Below the pieces are notes generated by a model, which saw nothing but the letters and a program-made list of their open reading frames with translations, searched no databases and was not told the origin of the DNA. Shown piece by piece: positions 1-9,231 of a stretch of DNA of 64,000 nucleotides. The first letter of the stretch is position 1. Each line of letters opens with the position of its first letter. The position numbers were made by a program, and so were the translations under genes. Origin of the DNA: Geovibrio ferrireducens. GTDB taxonomy: Bacteria > Chrysiogenota > Deferribacteres > Deferribacterales > Geovibrionaceae. Where the stretch lies: assembly GCF_026226615.1 (NCBI RefSeq), contig NZ_JAJAPB010000001.1, positions 359,385 to 423,384 of the forward strand, in the 5' to 3' direction.

Positions 1-2
1 GT

Positions 3-1229
3 AAAAACAACAGTCCCGTGCGTTACTGGAATTACGAAGACTGGGACAAGGACACATATTACCTCCTCGGAAGTCTGAGAAAAGACAGCTATGCGGTCAC
101 AGCAAGGCTCTACAGGGATGAATACTACAACGTGATGAACCGTTATAAGGATGCTTCATACAGTGAGTGCTTCAGCGCCTCATGGTGCGACAGCGCTTAT
201 GATGATCACTCCAACGGCGTTATCCTCAATACTGAGCTGAAAACCGGAGCAATCAATACCGTTATCCTCAGCGGACAATACAAAAAAGATGTTCACCGCA
301 CCAAAAACGCCTCCATGGCAGAATGGGAAAAGGATGTGGCGGAAACCTACTTCGCCGGTGTCGAAGACAGGGTTACTCTGGGCAGGTTCATTGTCAGCCT
401 CGGCGGCAGCTATGAGGTGAACAACGCGATCTCTTCGGACAGCAAGGATGAACTGAACGATGATATAAAGGTTTTCAATCCGCAGGCTGCGGTAATCTAC
501 AACATGTCTTCTGAAACCGTATTCCATGTGAAAGCGGCGCGTAAGACACGCTTCCCCTCAATGAAGGAGCTGTACTCCAGTTATTCATATAACAACGGCG
601 GACAGATAACTTATTTTGCCAACCCCGGGCTTAAGGAAGAAACTGCTATGAACTATGAGGCAGGTATTAAGCAGTCCCTGTTTGACACTGTTCTTCTTCA
701 GGCGAATATCTTCTATTCAAAAATTGATGACAAAATCAACACTAAAGCGCCCTACACCGGCAGTGATCCGGATGCCTCATCAGACGCGCAGACTTCTGAT
801 AACATAGATGACGTGACAATGAAAGGCGTTGAGATGATGCTGGGGGGTGATTTCACCGTAAATACCACCACTATAGTTTCTTATGCCTACATAGATGCGA
901 AAAAAAGCATAGAAGGTGATGATTCCGATACGGTTGCCGATGTGCCTAAACACAAGCTCTATCTGGATCATTCATACAGAATAGGGAAAATGTTTGTTCT
1001 CGGCGGCAGACTGAATATGGAAAAAGGACGTTATTCACAGAAAGCCGACTACAGCTACACCGAGCTGGATACCTATTGGACGGCAGATCTCAGAGCTGAG
1101 ATTATTCCGGCTAAGTACACCTCCATTGAGGTCGGCGTTGAAAATGTGGCGGATGAGGAGTACGAGCTCTCATACGGTCTGCCGCAGGCGGGAAGAACAT
1201 ACTACGCCAAGCTTAAAATGAAAATTTAA
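3..1229 (+). CDS. TonB-dependent outer membrane receptor, C-terminal part (5' end outside window)
   Basis: The frame is open from base 3 without a credible start, so this is the C-terminal ~409 residues of a larger protein. It shows alternating polar/aromatic beta-barrel strands, the internal motif PGLKEETAMNYEAGIKQ typical of TonB-dependent siderophore, haem or cobalamin receptors, and a barrel-closing C-terminus (TYYAKLKMKI) ending in a hydrophobic/charged strand. Such receptors import a scarce ligand across the outer membrane using energy from TonB/ExbBD. The next two genes follow immediately and include a TonB protein, so an uptake operon is likely. The ligand cannot be told because the plug domain lies outside the window. 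Confidence 0.88.
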   Translation, partial: KNNSPVRYWNYEDWDKDTYYLLGSLRKDSYAVTARLYRDEYYNVMNRYKDASYSECFSASWCDSAYDDHSNGVILNTELKTGAINTVILSGQYKKDVHRTKNASMAEWEKDVAETYFAGVEDRVTLGRFIVSLGGSYEVNNAISSDSKDELNDDIKVFNPQAAVIYNMSSETVFHVKAARKTRFPSMKELYSSYSYNNGGQITYFANPGLKEETAMNYEAGIKQSLFDTVLLQANIFYSKIDDKINTKAPYTGSDPDASSDAQTSDNIDDVTMKGVEMMLGGDFTVNTTTIVSYAYIDAKKSIEGDDSDTVADVPKHKLYLDHSYRIGKMFVLGGRLNMEKGRYSQKADYSYTELDTYWTADLRAEIIPAKYTSIEVGVENVADEEYELSYGLPQAGRTYYAKLKMKI

Positions 1230-1230
1230 T

Positions 1231-2847
1231 ATGTCACTGGCCGACAGCAGCGACGATAAATGGAGAAAAGGAGCCATAGCGGGGGGTGTCTGGGGGACCT
1301 CCGAGATGACCCTCGGCTCTTTTCTTCATAATCTGAGGATCCCTTTTAAGGGGCATTTTCTCACGGCAATAGGCATTGCTGTGCTCAGTGCCTTCGGAAC
1401 AAAATGGCGTACCAAGGGGATGTTTTACAGGGCGGGGCTTACCTCCGCTATGCTGAAAACCTTTTCACCCAGCCCTAAGGTCGTTGTTCCGATGATAGCA
1501 ATTACCATCGAGAGCTTTCTGTTTGAGGCGGGAACACGCATTCTCGGTAGAAATTTCAGCGGCTTCCTATTAAGCGGCGGACTCGCCATGCAGTGGGCGG
1601 TACTTCACAAAGTAATCCGGTTGCTGATGCTTTACGGAGCCAGCATATATTTTGTTTATGAGCAGCTTTTTGAAAAAGCAGCCACAGGTTTTGAGCTTCC
1701 GTTTGTCAGCCCTGTGTACGGTATAGTTTTTATATTTGCGCTGAGTTTTGTTCTCGGTGCAGGTGCTTCTGCCATAGGCTGTGCGGCAGCAGCGAGAAGC
1801 AAGGGAAGTGGTGAACCCATAACATTCGGAATAAAGCAGGGTGCTCCATTGGGCTCTGTTATGCAAGGCCGCGCGGGGCGTTATTCACTCCTGTGGCTGT
1901 TTCTGCACATAGGGGTGATAGTCGCTGTCGTGGGCTTTATGGATAAAAGTGAGTGGCTCGCATATGTGCTGCTGGTTTACTCACTGGCTGTTTCTGTCAG
2001 GTACAGAAACTTTCTGAAACGGTTCGCCTCGTGGAAGATATGGCTGCCAATAGCGGTTGTATCGTTCATTTCCGGTTTCGTGCTGAAATCACCGGAAGGC
2101 AGCTTCTTCAGCACTCATGGATTTCTTGAGGGTGTAAGGCTTGCTGTGCGGGCATTTGTAACAACATGCGCTCTGAGCGGACTGGTCTCCGAGATGGGGC
2201 ATCCGCTGATAGCAGACTTCTTCCGACGCAGATACGGCGACAGAATAGACTCGGTGCTTGAGCTTGCGTGGGGCACTGTTGGCACAGTGACTCCCCATGT
2301 AAATGTTAAGGCGTTGCTGAGAAACCCTGTAAGCGGTATAGCAGTTATGATGGACTCTGTTCTGGACAGCGGCGGAAGCAAGGCGGTACTCATTACCGGA
2401 GAGGTTAACGGAGGCAAAACATCTTATCTTAAGGCTTTTCTCAAAACACTGCCTGATGGAGCAGATGTCAGGGGGTTTACAGCGGAAGGCATATATGAGG
2501 ACGGTATGAAAACAGGTTACAGGATCCGAGATATAAAAACAGGTGAATCCTCCGAATTGTGCAGACGCAGTAAAAGCGGTTTTGTGTTTGATGCCGACGG
2601 ACTGGCATTCGGGGAAAAAAGCATGGGTGACGTCCCGTATAAAAATGTTTATACGGTTCTTGATGAAATAGGACGCTATGAGATTCGGGGCGGCGGATGG
2701 GACAGCCTTCTTAAAAAGGTCACAGCCGGAGGCGCGATACCCGTCATAACTGTGAGGCAGAACCTAGTTGATGCAGTATGCTCCCGCTACGGTCTCAGAA
2801 ATGTGGAAATATATGATGTTGAAGATACAGGCAGACAGGCGCAATGA
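1231..2847 (+). CDS. Membrane protein fused to a THEP1-like nucleoside triphosphatase domain
   Basis: The start lies one base after the receptor stop. Residues ~1-330 hold about eight hydrophobic segments (for example around LSFVLGAGASAIGC and LWLFLHIGVIVAVVGFMD), resembling a small-molecule transport or ECF-like integral membrane domain. Residues ~385-535 are a P-loop NTPase: Walker A GEVNGGKTS, a Walker B-like strand VYTVLDEIGRYE and a following GGGWDSLL segment, as in NTPase_1/THEP1 proteins. The fusion, next to a TonB receptor and TonB, suggests an energised inner-membrane step or sensing function in the same uptake system. The substrate is unknown. Domain assignments are by eye; the transport role is inference. 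Confidence 0.6.
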   Translation: MSLADSSDDKWRKGAIAGGVWGTSEMTLGSFLHNLRIPFKGHFLTAIGIAVLSAFGTKWRTKGMFYRAGLTSAMLKTFSPSPKVVVPMIAITIESFLFEAGTRILGRNFSGFLLSGGLAMQWAVLHKVIRLLMLYGASIYFVYEQLFEKAATGFELPFVSPVYGIVFIFALSFVLGAGASAIGCAAAARSKGSGEPITFGIKQGAPLGSVMQGRAGRYSLLWLFLHIGVIVAVVGFMDKSEWLAYVLLVYSLAVSVRYRNFLKRFASWKIWLPIAVVSFISGFVLKSPEGSFFSTHGFLEGVRLAVRAFVTTCALSGLVSEMGHPLIADFFRRRYGDRIDSVLELAWGTVGTVTPHVNVKALLRNPVSGIAVMMDSVLDSGGSKAVLITGEVNGGKTSYLKAFLKTLPDGADVRGFTAEGIYEDGMKTGYRIRDIKTGESSELCRRSKSGFVFDADGLAFGEKSMGDVPYKNVYTVLDEIGRYEIRGGGWDSLLKKVTAGGAIPVITVRQNLVDAVCSRYGLRNVEIYDVEDTGRQAQ

Positions 2848-3562
2848 CGGAAACTCCCGCCTGATTGTTTTCACAGGCTTTTCCGTACTGGTTCATATTA
2901 TGGTTCTGCATCTTGCGGAACCGATTCAGATAAAAAGTACAGCGGAATCCGGGGGTTCCGTTGCCGTAACACTCATAAGCAGATACAGGGCGGCGGAGCC
3001 TAAGCATGAGTTCCTCGTCTCAGAAGCAAAAGCTCCGTCCTCCTCTGCCTCTGTATCCCGAAAACCGAAACCTCCCGCAGAGCATCCCGCTGTCTCAGCG
3101 AAAGCCGTTGAGCAGATACTCCGCGAAGAGCCCGATGAATCCGGTGCGGAAATTGTTTCCGGAAGAGAGAAAAAAACAGATGCGGAATCTGAGCCTGCTG
3201 AAAAACCGGCGGCACTGCATTTCCCCTCCGCCCTGTCTGCGGAATCGGCGCCTGAGGCTGCTGCCCCTGTTCTTACCGAACAGGAAATGAGTTTCCTCAC
3301 CGAACACATGCGGCAGAAGGTGCGTTCGCAGCTTACTTATCCTCAATTGGCAAGGAGAATGGGCTGGAACGGAACAGTTATGCTGAGGGTTTACCTCACG
3401 GAAAACGGCGGGGTTGAAAAAACAGAGATTATACTGAGCTCAGGCTTTAAGGCTTTGGACAAAGAGGCATTTGAGAGCGTTTACCGTGCGGCGCCGTACG
3501 AAAATCACACCGGGGAAGAAGTTATTGTTGAACTCCCCGTGCGCTTCAGCCTCAGCGGCTGA
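2813..3562 (+). CDS. tonB: TonB family energy-transducing protein
   Basis: One N-terminal membrane helix (LIVFTGFSVLVHIMVLHLAEP), a long Pro/Glu/Ala-rich periplasmic linker (~residues 60-165) and a C-terminal TonB domain (LTYPQLARRMGWNGTVMLRV...VELPVRF) define the family. It would carry proton-motive energy from an ExbB/ExbD complex to the outer membrane receptor encoded two genes upstream. I choose ATG 2813, which has GGAA six bases upstream and overlaps the previous gene by 35 bases; an in-frame start at 2768 would give a longer overlap. No exbB or exbD is in the window. Confidence 0.85.
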   Translation: MMLKIQADRRNDGNSRLIVFTGFSVLVHIMVLHLAEPIQIKSTAESGGSVAVTLISRYRAAEPKHEFLVSEAKAPSSSASVSRKPKPPAEHPAVSAKAVEQILREEPDESGAEIVSGREKKTDAESEPAEKPAALHFPSALSAESAPEAAAPVLTEQEMSFLTEHMRQKVRSQLTYPQLARRMGWNGTVMLRVYLTENGGVEKTEIILSSGFKALDKEAFESVYRAAPYENHTGEEVIVELPVRFSLSG

Positions 3563-3570
3563 TAAATATA

Positions 3571-3602
3571 AACCCGCCGAAGAATGCTCCGGCGGGTTTT
3601 TT
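3571..3602. terminator. Bidirectional terminator between tonB and the convergent cytochrome gene
   Basis: A 9-bp perfect stem AACCCGCCG / CGGCGGGTT (3571-3579 and 3590-3598) with a 10-base loop, followed by a T run on the plus strand and preceded by an A/T stretch on the other. It sits between convergent genes. Confidence 0.8.
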
Positions 3603-3625
3603 GTCGGTTTATTAAGGAGAAAAGA

Positions 3626-5101
3626 TTATTTCTTTACAGGGTCAGCGCCTATGAACACTGTACGCCCTGCTTTTTCCGCTGCTGTTTTTTCCCATGGCCA
3701 TATAGCTTCCCAGTCGGATGCTTTGGCGGCATCACCTTCTTTTTTCAGCGCCCAGTGGTACTGTTCGGGTGTTATGCCGAAGGATCTTCCCTGCGCATCG
3801 AAATTGAATATGTGCTGCTTGTTAGGTTCACGGCCGTATTCGGTAGCCCAGTCGGGATAGCCTGATTTTTTCCAGCCGCTGCGTCCGTCAAGCACCTTAA
3901 GAACAGCTTCGGCATTTGAGCCGTGGCATTTTGCGCAGACTTCCGCCGGTGTTTTATCAAACAGCCACGGGCTTTTGGGGTTATTGCCCACATTATGGGA
4001 CGTGTGGCAGTCAAAGCATGCCATTTTTGCATGGGTGCTGTGCTCGCCGACTATTGTGGCGCTGAGCATTATGTCCATATCCTGCTGGTGGTCACGTCTG
4101 CCTTTGCCGTCTATTGAAACCTGACGGTTGCCTTTGCCCCATGAGGGACGGGTGTACTGCATTACATCCTCGTATTTGTTTTTGCCGAGGATAAAGCCTC
4201 TGTTGTCGTTAGAGCCCTTGCCGTGGGCGGTATTTGTCTGGGCTCTTGTGTGACAGCGGGAGCATACTATCTGTCTTTCTTTGACATCAGTGAGCTTGGC
4301 AGGGTTTATTATATTGTCTGCTGACGGGTTTTCGGCATGTACCGCGCCGCCGCCGTGACAGGCCTCACAGGATATGCTGATGCTTGAAACAAATGTGTCT
4401 CTCAGATCCTTGCGTTTACCTGCTACATAGTCGGCCTTTGCCTTATTCCACGCGTTTACATCAAATCCTGTGGAGTGGCAGGCTATACAGCGTTCCTGCC
4501 ATGAGCGGAACTCGCCGTAATTGGCCTTGTTCATTTCGCCGTCTTTAGGCTTAACCTCTATGAAAAGGAAATGGTAGCCGGCTCTTTCTTTACTGCCGGG
4601 GTAGTCCACAGTCTTTGTCTTGTCAAGCTTCCATGAAATACCGCCGTCTTCTGTTGCGGCGAGCCATGCCTTGCGGGGTGCGCCGTCATAATAAACAGCG
4701 TATCTCTGCTTGCGCTGGGAGCCGACAACAAGCTCAACATTCTTGAACTGTATTTTGTCTATGGCTATGTAGTTGGTATTGTCATCCTTTTTATCGAGGA
4801 TCATGTAAGTGTCAAGCTTGTCCCAGTCCCTTTTTACCCATGGGTATATCTTTTCTTTTCCCCACGGATAATCCCTTCCTGCGGAATATTCAGGGTAAGC
4901 GGGTCCCCATTCGGTTTTTTTTGTGTGCCAGCTTGTGGCCCACTGAGCATGAACATCCTCATGGCATTCGGCGCATTTTTCAGGACCTGCAAAGCCTTCT
5001 GTTTTCCATGACATATAGCCTTTTGAGTCTTTTGCCTCGGCTGACGCGGTAAAAACCGCCAGCAGAGCCAATGCAAAAAAAACGATACCATTTCGCATCA
5101 T
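3626..5101 (-). CDS. Periplasmic hexahaem c-type cytochrome
   Basis: A 491-residue protein with signal peptide MMRNGIVFFALALLAVFTASAEA and six CXXCH haem motifs: CAECH (~43), CIACH, CEACH, CSRCH, CFDCH and CAKCH. Several additional His residues, for example HTSHN, could be distal ligands. It would carry electrons in the periplasm, probably as terminal reductase or electron shuttle in anaerobic respiration. The layout (long N-terminal region, CIACHSTG, CEACHGGG) resembles the tetra- to octahaem cytochrome c families found beside sensor pairs in Deferribacteres and Deltaproteobacteria. AGGAGG lies seven bases before ATG 5101. It is 150 bases downstream of a co-directional kinase/regulator pair. 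Substrate unknown. Confidence 0.85.
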   Translation of the reverse strand: MMRNGIVFFALALLAVFTASAEAKDSKGYMSWKTEGFAGPEKCAECHEDVHAQWATSWHTKKTEWGPAYPEYSAGRDYPWGKEKIYPWVKRDWDKLDTYMILDKKDDNTNYIAIDKIQFKNVELVVGSQRKQRYAVYYDGAPRKAWLAATEDGGISWKLDKTKTVDYPGSKERAGYHFLFIEVKPKDGEMNKANYGEFRSWQERCIACHSTGFDVNAWNKAKADYVAGKRKDLRDTFVSSISISCEACHGGGAVHAENPSADNIINPAKLTDVKERQIVCSRCHTRAQTNTAHGKGSNDNRGFILGKNKYEDVMQYTRPSWGKGNRQVSIDGKGRRDHQQDMDIMLSATIVGEHSTHAKMACFDCHTSHNVGNNPKSPWLFDKTPAEVCAKCHGSNAEAVLKVLDGRSGWKKSGYPDWATEYGREPNKQHIFNFDAQGRSFGITPEQYHWALKKEGDAAKASDWEAIWPWEKTAAEKAGRTVFIGADPVKK

Positions 5102-5251
5102 AAATCAACCTCCTGATTTCATCAGGCAGCTTATAAAAAGCTGCATAATGAATGATTACTTTCAACAGGAGGCAGAGTTCCAGAAAAATGATCTTGACAG
5201 TTTGCACAGTTTCTGTGAAACGGATTTCACACAGAAGAAAAAAGATTTTTA
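5102..5251 (-). promoter_or_regulatory. Leader of the hexahaem cytochrome gene: regulator-type dyads and two mRNA hairpins
   Basis: CACAG-TTT-CTGTG (5205-5217) is a perfect dyad, next to a second imperfect arm pair (TTCTGTG...CACACAGAA, 5211-5236). Nearer the gene two potential RNA hairpins follow each other: GCAGCTT/AAGCTGC (5126-5144) and CCTGAT/ATCAGG (5112-5126). The latter borders the AGGAGG ribosome site and could partly occlude it. I infer that the dyads bind the winged-helix response regulator encoded just upstream; no clear -35/-10 pair was found. Confidence 0.4.
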
Positions 5252-5908
5252 TTACAAGGATGTTATGTTTTGAGAGATAGTCTTGAGACAGTGGACTATT
5301 TTTTCACCTGCCTTGGTCAGGATATAGTTTTTCTCATTATCCTGCGAAATTATGTCCGACTGACGGAGAATTTTAAGGTGGAAGTTCACCTTGGTGTGGT
5401 CGTCAATGCCTAGGCTCCGGGTAATGTCCATGAAGCGCATCCTTTTCTCCTCAAACAGCAGGAGGATAATACGCCGTCTTATGGTGTTTGATATGCAGGA
5501 GAGAGTTTCGTCCATGCCTGCATTGATGATACATTTTGAAAATTTGCTCTCTTCTATGTTCTTACGGATGCTTATCAGAAGCTCATCCTTCCTGAAAGGC
5601 TTGGCGATATAATCGTCCGCGCCTCTTTTCATGGCTTCCACAGCGTTGTCGACTGTGGCAAACGCGGTGATCATTATTACGCTTATCCCCGGATAATTCT
5701 TTTTCACATAGGAGATAAGATCTGTGCCCAGCATTTCCGGCATGATGTAATCGGTGAGGATAATATCCGGCTGAGATATTTTCAGAATTTCCAAAGCTGC
5801 TTCCGCTGAGGAGGCTTCGTCCGTTTCAAAGCCGCTTTCGGAAAGGATTTCCGCAATATTTTCCCTTAGTTCGGCATCATCGTCAATTATCAGTATTTTT
5901 TCCGCCAT
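5252..5908 (-). CDS. Response regulator with ArsR-like winged-helix output domain
   Basis: The receiver domain (residues ~4-120) has the acidic pair in LIIDDDAE, phosphoacceptor Asp in LTDYIMP (~53), Thr in MITAFA and Lys in AKPFRKDE. The C-terminal ~80 residues (SCISNTIRRRIILLLFEEKRMRFMDI...HLKILRQSDIISQ) look like an ArsR/HTH_20-type winged helix, which is uncommon as a response regulator output. ATG 5908, with GAGG upstream, is preferred to GTG 5911. The gene overlaps the 3' end of the kinase gene, so the two are co-translated, and it precedes the hexahaem cytochrome it probably controls. Confidence 0.85.
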   Translation of the reverse strand: MAEKILIIDDDAELRENIAEILSESGFETDEASSAEAALEILKISQPDIILTDYIMPEMLGTDLISYVKKNYPGISVIMITAFATVDNAVEAMKRGADDYIAKPFRKDELLISIRKNIEESKFSKCIINAGMDETLSCISNTIRRRIILLLFEEKRMRFMDITRSLGIDDHTKVNFHLKILRQSDIISQDNEKNYILTKAGEKIVHCLKTISQNITSL

Positions 5909-7295
5909 CACAAGCCTCTTCGGGAAAACGCACGGAAACCTCCGTCCCCTTCCCTTCCTCGCTCAAAATTTCAATGCTTCCGCCGTGGAGCCTCATTATG
6001 TTGTAAGTGACGTAAAGCCCCATCCCCGTACCTTTGCCGACCTCTTTTGTGGTGAAAAAGGGATCGAAGACCTTTGTTTTTATATTTTCCGGAATCCCGT
6101 GGCCGTTATCCCGCACTTTTATCACCGCGAAGCCTTCCTCTTCGGAGCATTCCACTGATATTTCGGGATTTTCCGGGCATGCCTCGGCGGCGTTCATGAT
6201 CAGGTTGATCAAAACCTCCTCCGCTTTCCAGAAAATGCCCTGAAAATACAGAGGATGCTCACATTTAAACCTTATATTTTTATAAAAAGGCTGGTTGCTC
6301 AGCAGGGTTTTTACACTCTCAAGGAGCGATTCCGTGGAGATTTCGGTAAACTCCACACCTTTCTCCCTTGAGTAAAGCAGAAGCTCTCTGGCTATCCTGC
6401 CTGCTCTTTCTATATTTTTTTCTATGGACTCAAGACGTGCAAGAGCCTTTTCGTTCCCCTCTACCTTGCCTTTCAGTATTTCCGTACTCAGGAGCGCATT
6501 GGAGAGCGGGTTGTTTATCTCGTGGGCTATGCCTGCCGCCAGTTTGCCGATGGAAGTGAGCTTTTCGCTCTGCGCCAGAAGCTGGAGCCGCTTTTCTATA
6601 AGCCTGTACTGCTCTTCATCAAAGGTTTTCATTGCCCTCAGCATGAAAAACATCAGGGAAAGGGCGCTGAGTCCGCGCAGAAGCACAACATTTATGCCGA
6701 TAAGGGGGATAATGGTTCCTGTAGGTATGACCCCGGTGAGAAACGCATACGCAACCAGCGAGAAGCCCGCATAGCGGAAGTTTGCCGCACCGCTTTTTGA
6801 CACGCTCATAACCGATTTTGAATAAAGCACAAGGCCGATGCCCGCAAATATAGAACTTGTGAAGCCGATGAGATTTCGGATCAGCTTGTCATGCCTGTAT
6901 TCCACAGAGATCAGGAACACCGCCGCAGTGAGGATAAGAATTATGAAAGCGCCCCACAGCTTGGCGTTTTTCCTGCTGGCGAAAAGCCTTGCCCTGTTTG
7001 ATACAACAAGCATGAGCTCCAGAGCGAAAACAAGCATGATAACATATGATGATTCCACAATAAGCAGGCGGACAATCTTCCAGCTCATGAAATTAAACTG
7101 AGGGTCAGCCTTATTCATGTGCATGTAAAGCTCTATCCATTCATGAAGTCCATGCACCACGCCGAATAAGCCCAGAAGCCAGAGGATCGGCGCAATATCA
7201 AGACTGCTGAGCTTTGTGTCTTTGGTGAGAACAGCAACTCCCAGTGTAAAAAAAGCCAGACCGTAAAAGATATAGATGATGTAAAGAATAAACAT
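5883..7295 (-). CDS. Membrane sensor histidine kinase with polytopic N-terminal sensor
   Basis: Residues 1-~215 contain about seven hydrophobic helices with short loops (including [13 protein letters not shown]), a 7TM-type sensor. The kinase core follows: H-box [11 protein letters not shown] (His ~258), an N-box in [12 protein letters not shown]1 DNGHGIP and G2 [10 protein letters not shown]. It autophosphorylates in response to an unknown membrane or electron-transport cue and passes phosphate to the overlapping response regulator. The divergent neighbour is another kinase, so two separate two-component systems meet back to back here, each beside a multihaem cytochrome gene. Confidence 0.88.
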   Translation of the reverse strand: MFILYIIYIFYGLAFFTLGVAVLTKDTKLSSLDIAPILWLLGLFGVVHGLHEWIELYMHMNKADPQFNFMSWKIVRLLIVESSYVIMLVFALELMLVVSNRARLFASRKNAKLWGAFIILILTAAVFLISVEYRHDKLIRNLIGFTSSIFAGIGLVLYSKSVMSVSKSGAANFRYAGFSLVAYAFLTGVIPTGTIIPLIGINVVLLRGLSALSLMFFMLRAMKTFDEEQYRLIEKRLQLLAQSEKLTSIGKLAAGIAHEINNPLSNALLSTEILKGKVEGNEKALARLESIEKNIERAGRIARELLLYSREKGVEFTEISTESLLESVKTLLSNQPFYKNIRFKCEHPLYFQGIFWKAEEVLINLIMNAAEACPENPEISVECSEEEGFAVIKVRDNGHGIPENIKTKVFDPFFTTKEVGKGTGMGLYVTYNIMRLHGGSIEILSEEGKGTEVSVRFPEEACDGGKNTDN

Positions 7296-7401
7296 CCGTT
7301 CTCCGCCGCGGGTTGATTAGCCTATTAAAAATTATTAAGCCGCTTAACGCAACAGATTTAATAAGTTTGACTAAAACAGGCAGCGGAGTTTATATATTGC
7401 A

Positions 7402-9231
7402 ATGAGCAAAAAACTTGCGGTATGGATCAGCATTCTTGTCACTGTGGTTCTTGTTTTTTCCACAGGTGTTTATTATTCGCAGTCGCAGAAGGCTGTTCTC
7501 TTTGAGATACAGAAGCGCACTGCCGAGCTCCTGCGGGCGGACAAGCGCACGGTCTCCGATTTTCTGGGGCATATCCGCTCCGTAACCTACGGTCTCTACA
7601 CCAACCCGGTCAACAGCCGCTTCATTTTCCACGGTGAGGGGAAGGAACGCGCCGAAACCCTTTTCATGGACTACTGCAATAATGTCCGTGAGGTTCAGGC
7701 GATACGCCTTGTGGATAAGGAGGGAAAGATTCAGGTTTTCATGCGTGAGTGCGAAAACCTTTCCGGCGAAGCTGACTACGAACCCATAGATATTTCCTCC
7801 AAGGATTTCATACAGGATGCGGCTGAGCTTGACAGGCCGGAGATTCTGTTCAGCAAGTTTGAGCGGGGCTTTCTTCCCGATGCGGTAAGCTTCTGCCCGT
7901 CCATGATCCGCACTGTTGTCCCCTACTTTGCCGGTTCAGGGCATGCGGGGTATCTGGTGGTGAACTACTGGGGCGAACGCCTCGGCGAGGTGGTGAACAG
8001 GCTTAACCGCAATGAAGGGCATTCTTTCATAGTGGAGAAAAACAAGATCAACCCCGACCGCCACGGAATTTTCCTTTTTCATAAAAACAAGAGCTACGAA
8101 TTTGCAAACCAGATGCAGCATGACCACCGCTTCCAGACGGTTTACGGAGCGGATGTCTTTGATGAAGTAATCAAAGGGCTGGACGGCATAATCCGCCTGA
8201 AAAACGGCGATTTCCTCGGATACACCACGGTTTACCCCTACGAAGGGACGGATATTTCATGGAAAGTCTGCACGGTGATCGACTCAAAGTACGCCTTTCG
8301 CAATCTCCGCGCTCTTAAAACGGGGTTCATACTCGTCCTTTCACTGTCTGTTTTTATGGCAGTTCTCACCGCCTTCATATTCGCGGAAAAGTTCCTTAAG
8401 CCGCTGGGCGGGCTGAAAAAGGCTCTGGAAAACTACGGCAGGGGAAATCTGGATTACGAGATAAAAGAGGACTATACAGACGAACTGGGGGACATAGCCG
8501 CCAAGGTTCAGGAAATGGCGGTATCCCTGCGGAATCATATAAAAGAGAGGGAAACGGCGCAGAAAAGGATGGAGCTTGCAGACAGGCTTTCATCCTTAAG
8601 CATACTCAGCGCAGGAGTTTCCCACGAGCTTTCAACACCGCTGAACTCCATCCTCCTTGCGGCGGGGATCATAGAAAAGGAATGCGGCTCCACTGACGAG
8701 GTTCGGGCGGTTAAGGCACAGGCGGAAAGGTGTGTCGGGATCATCGCCTCCATGAAGCGCCTTGTGGCGGACGGATATGACAGCTGCACCAAGGAGCGGC
8801 TGAACCTTAAGGAAATAGTCGGTGAAACTGTGCGGTTTATGCGTGCCGGCGGCGGGGTGTTTATAGAAACCGAGCTTGAGGACGCATATATTGATGGCTG
8901 CCGGACATTGATAAATCAGGCTTTTCTGAATATCGCAGTGAACGCGGTGGACGCTGTTTTCCCGTCCGGCAGGGTGGTGTTCCGCCTTTTCAGGGAGAAC
9001 GGAAAGGTTATTCTTGATACTGAGGACAACGGCAGCGGCATTGAGCCTGAAAAGCTGGAGAAGATATTCGATCCGTTCTTCACGACAAAATCGCCGGATA
9101 AGGGAACAGGTCTCGGACTCTCCATCACCCACAGGATAATAACCGAACACGGCGGAAAAATCAGCGTGAGAAGCGAGAAAGGGAAAGGGACTGCGGTAAG
9201 GTGCGAATTTAATGAAAGTAGTTATAGTTGA
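7402..9231 (+). CDS. Sensor histidine kinase with periplasmic dCache-like domain and HAMP
   Basis: An N-terminal membrane helix (KLAVWISILVTVVLVFSTGVYY), a ~280-residue periplasmic sensor with Cache-like features, a second helix (ILVLSLSVFMAVLTAFIFAEKFL) and a HAMP linker (~330-385) precede the kinase core: H-box GVSHELSTPLNS (His ~408), N-box FLNIAVNAVDAV, G1 DNGSGI and G2 GTGLGLSI. It would sense a periplasmic ligand, perhaps an electron acceptor. Its last 20 bases overlap the NtrC-type regulator gene, so the two form one transcriptional and functional unit. Confidence 0.9.
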   Translation: MSKKLAVWISILVTVVLVFSTGVYYSQSQKAVLFEIQKRTAELLRADKRTVSDFLGHIRSVTYGLYTNPVNSRFIFHGEGKERAETLFMDYCNNVREVQAIRLVDKEGKIQVFMRECENLSGEADYEPIDISSKDFIQDAAELDRPEILFSKFERGFLPDAVSFCPSMIRTVVPYFAGSGHAGYLVVNYWGERLGEVVNRLNRNEGHSFIVEKNKINPDRHGIFLFHKNKSYEFANQMQHDHRFQTVYGADVFDEVIKGLDGIIRLKNGDFLGYTTVYPYEGTDISWKVCTVIDSKYAFRNLRALKTGFILVLSLSVFMAVLTAFIFAEKFLKPLGGLKKALENYGRGNLDYEIKEDYTDELGDIAAKVQEMAVSLRNHIKERETAQKRMELADRLSSLSILSAGVSHELSTPLNSILLAAGIIEKECGSTDEVRAVKAQAERCVGIIASMKRLVADGYDSCTKERLNLKEIVGETVRFMRAGGGVFIETELEDAYIDGCRTLINQAFLNIAVNAVDAVFPSGRVVFRLFRENGKVILDTEDNGSGIEPEKLEKIFDPFFTTKSPDKGTGLGLSITHRIITEHGGKISVRSEKGKGTAVRCEFNESSYS

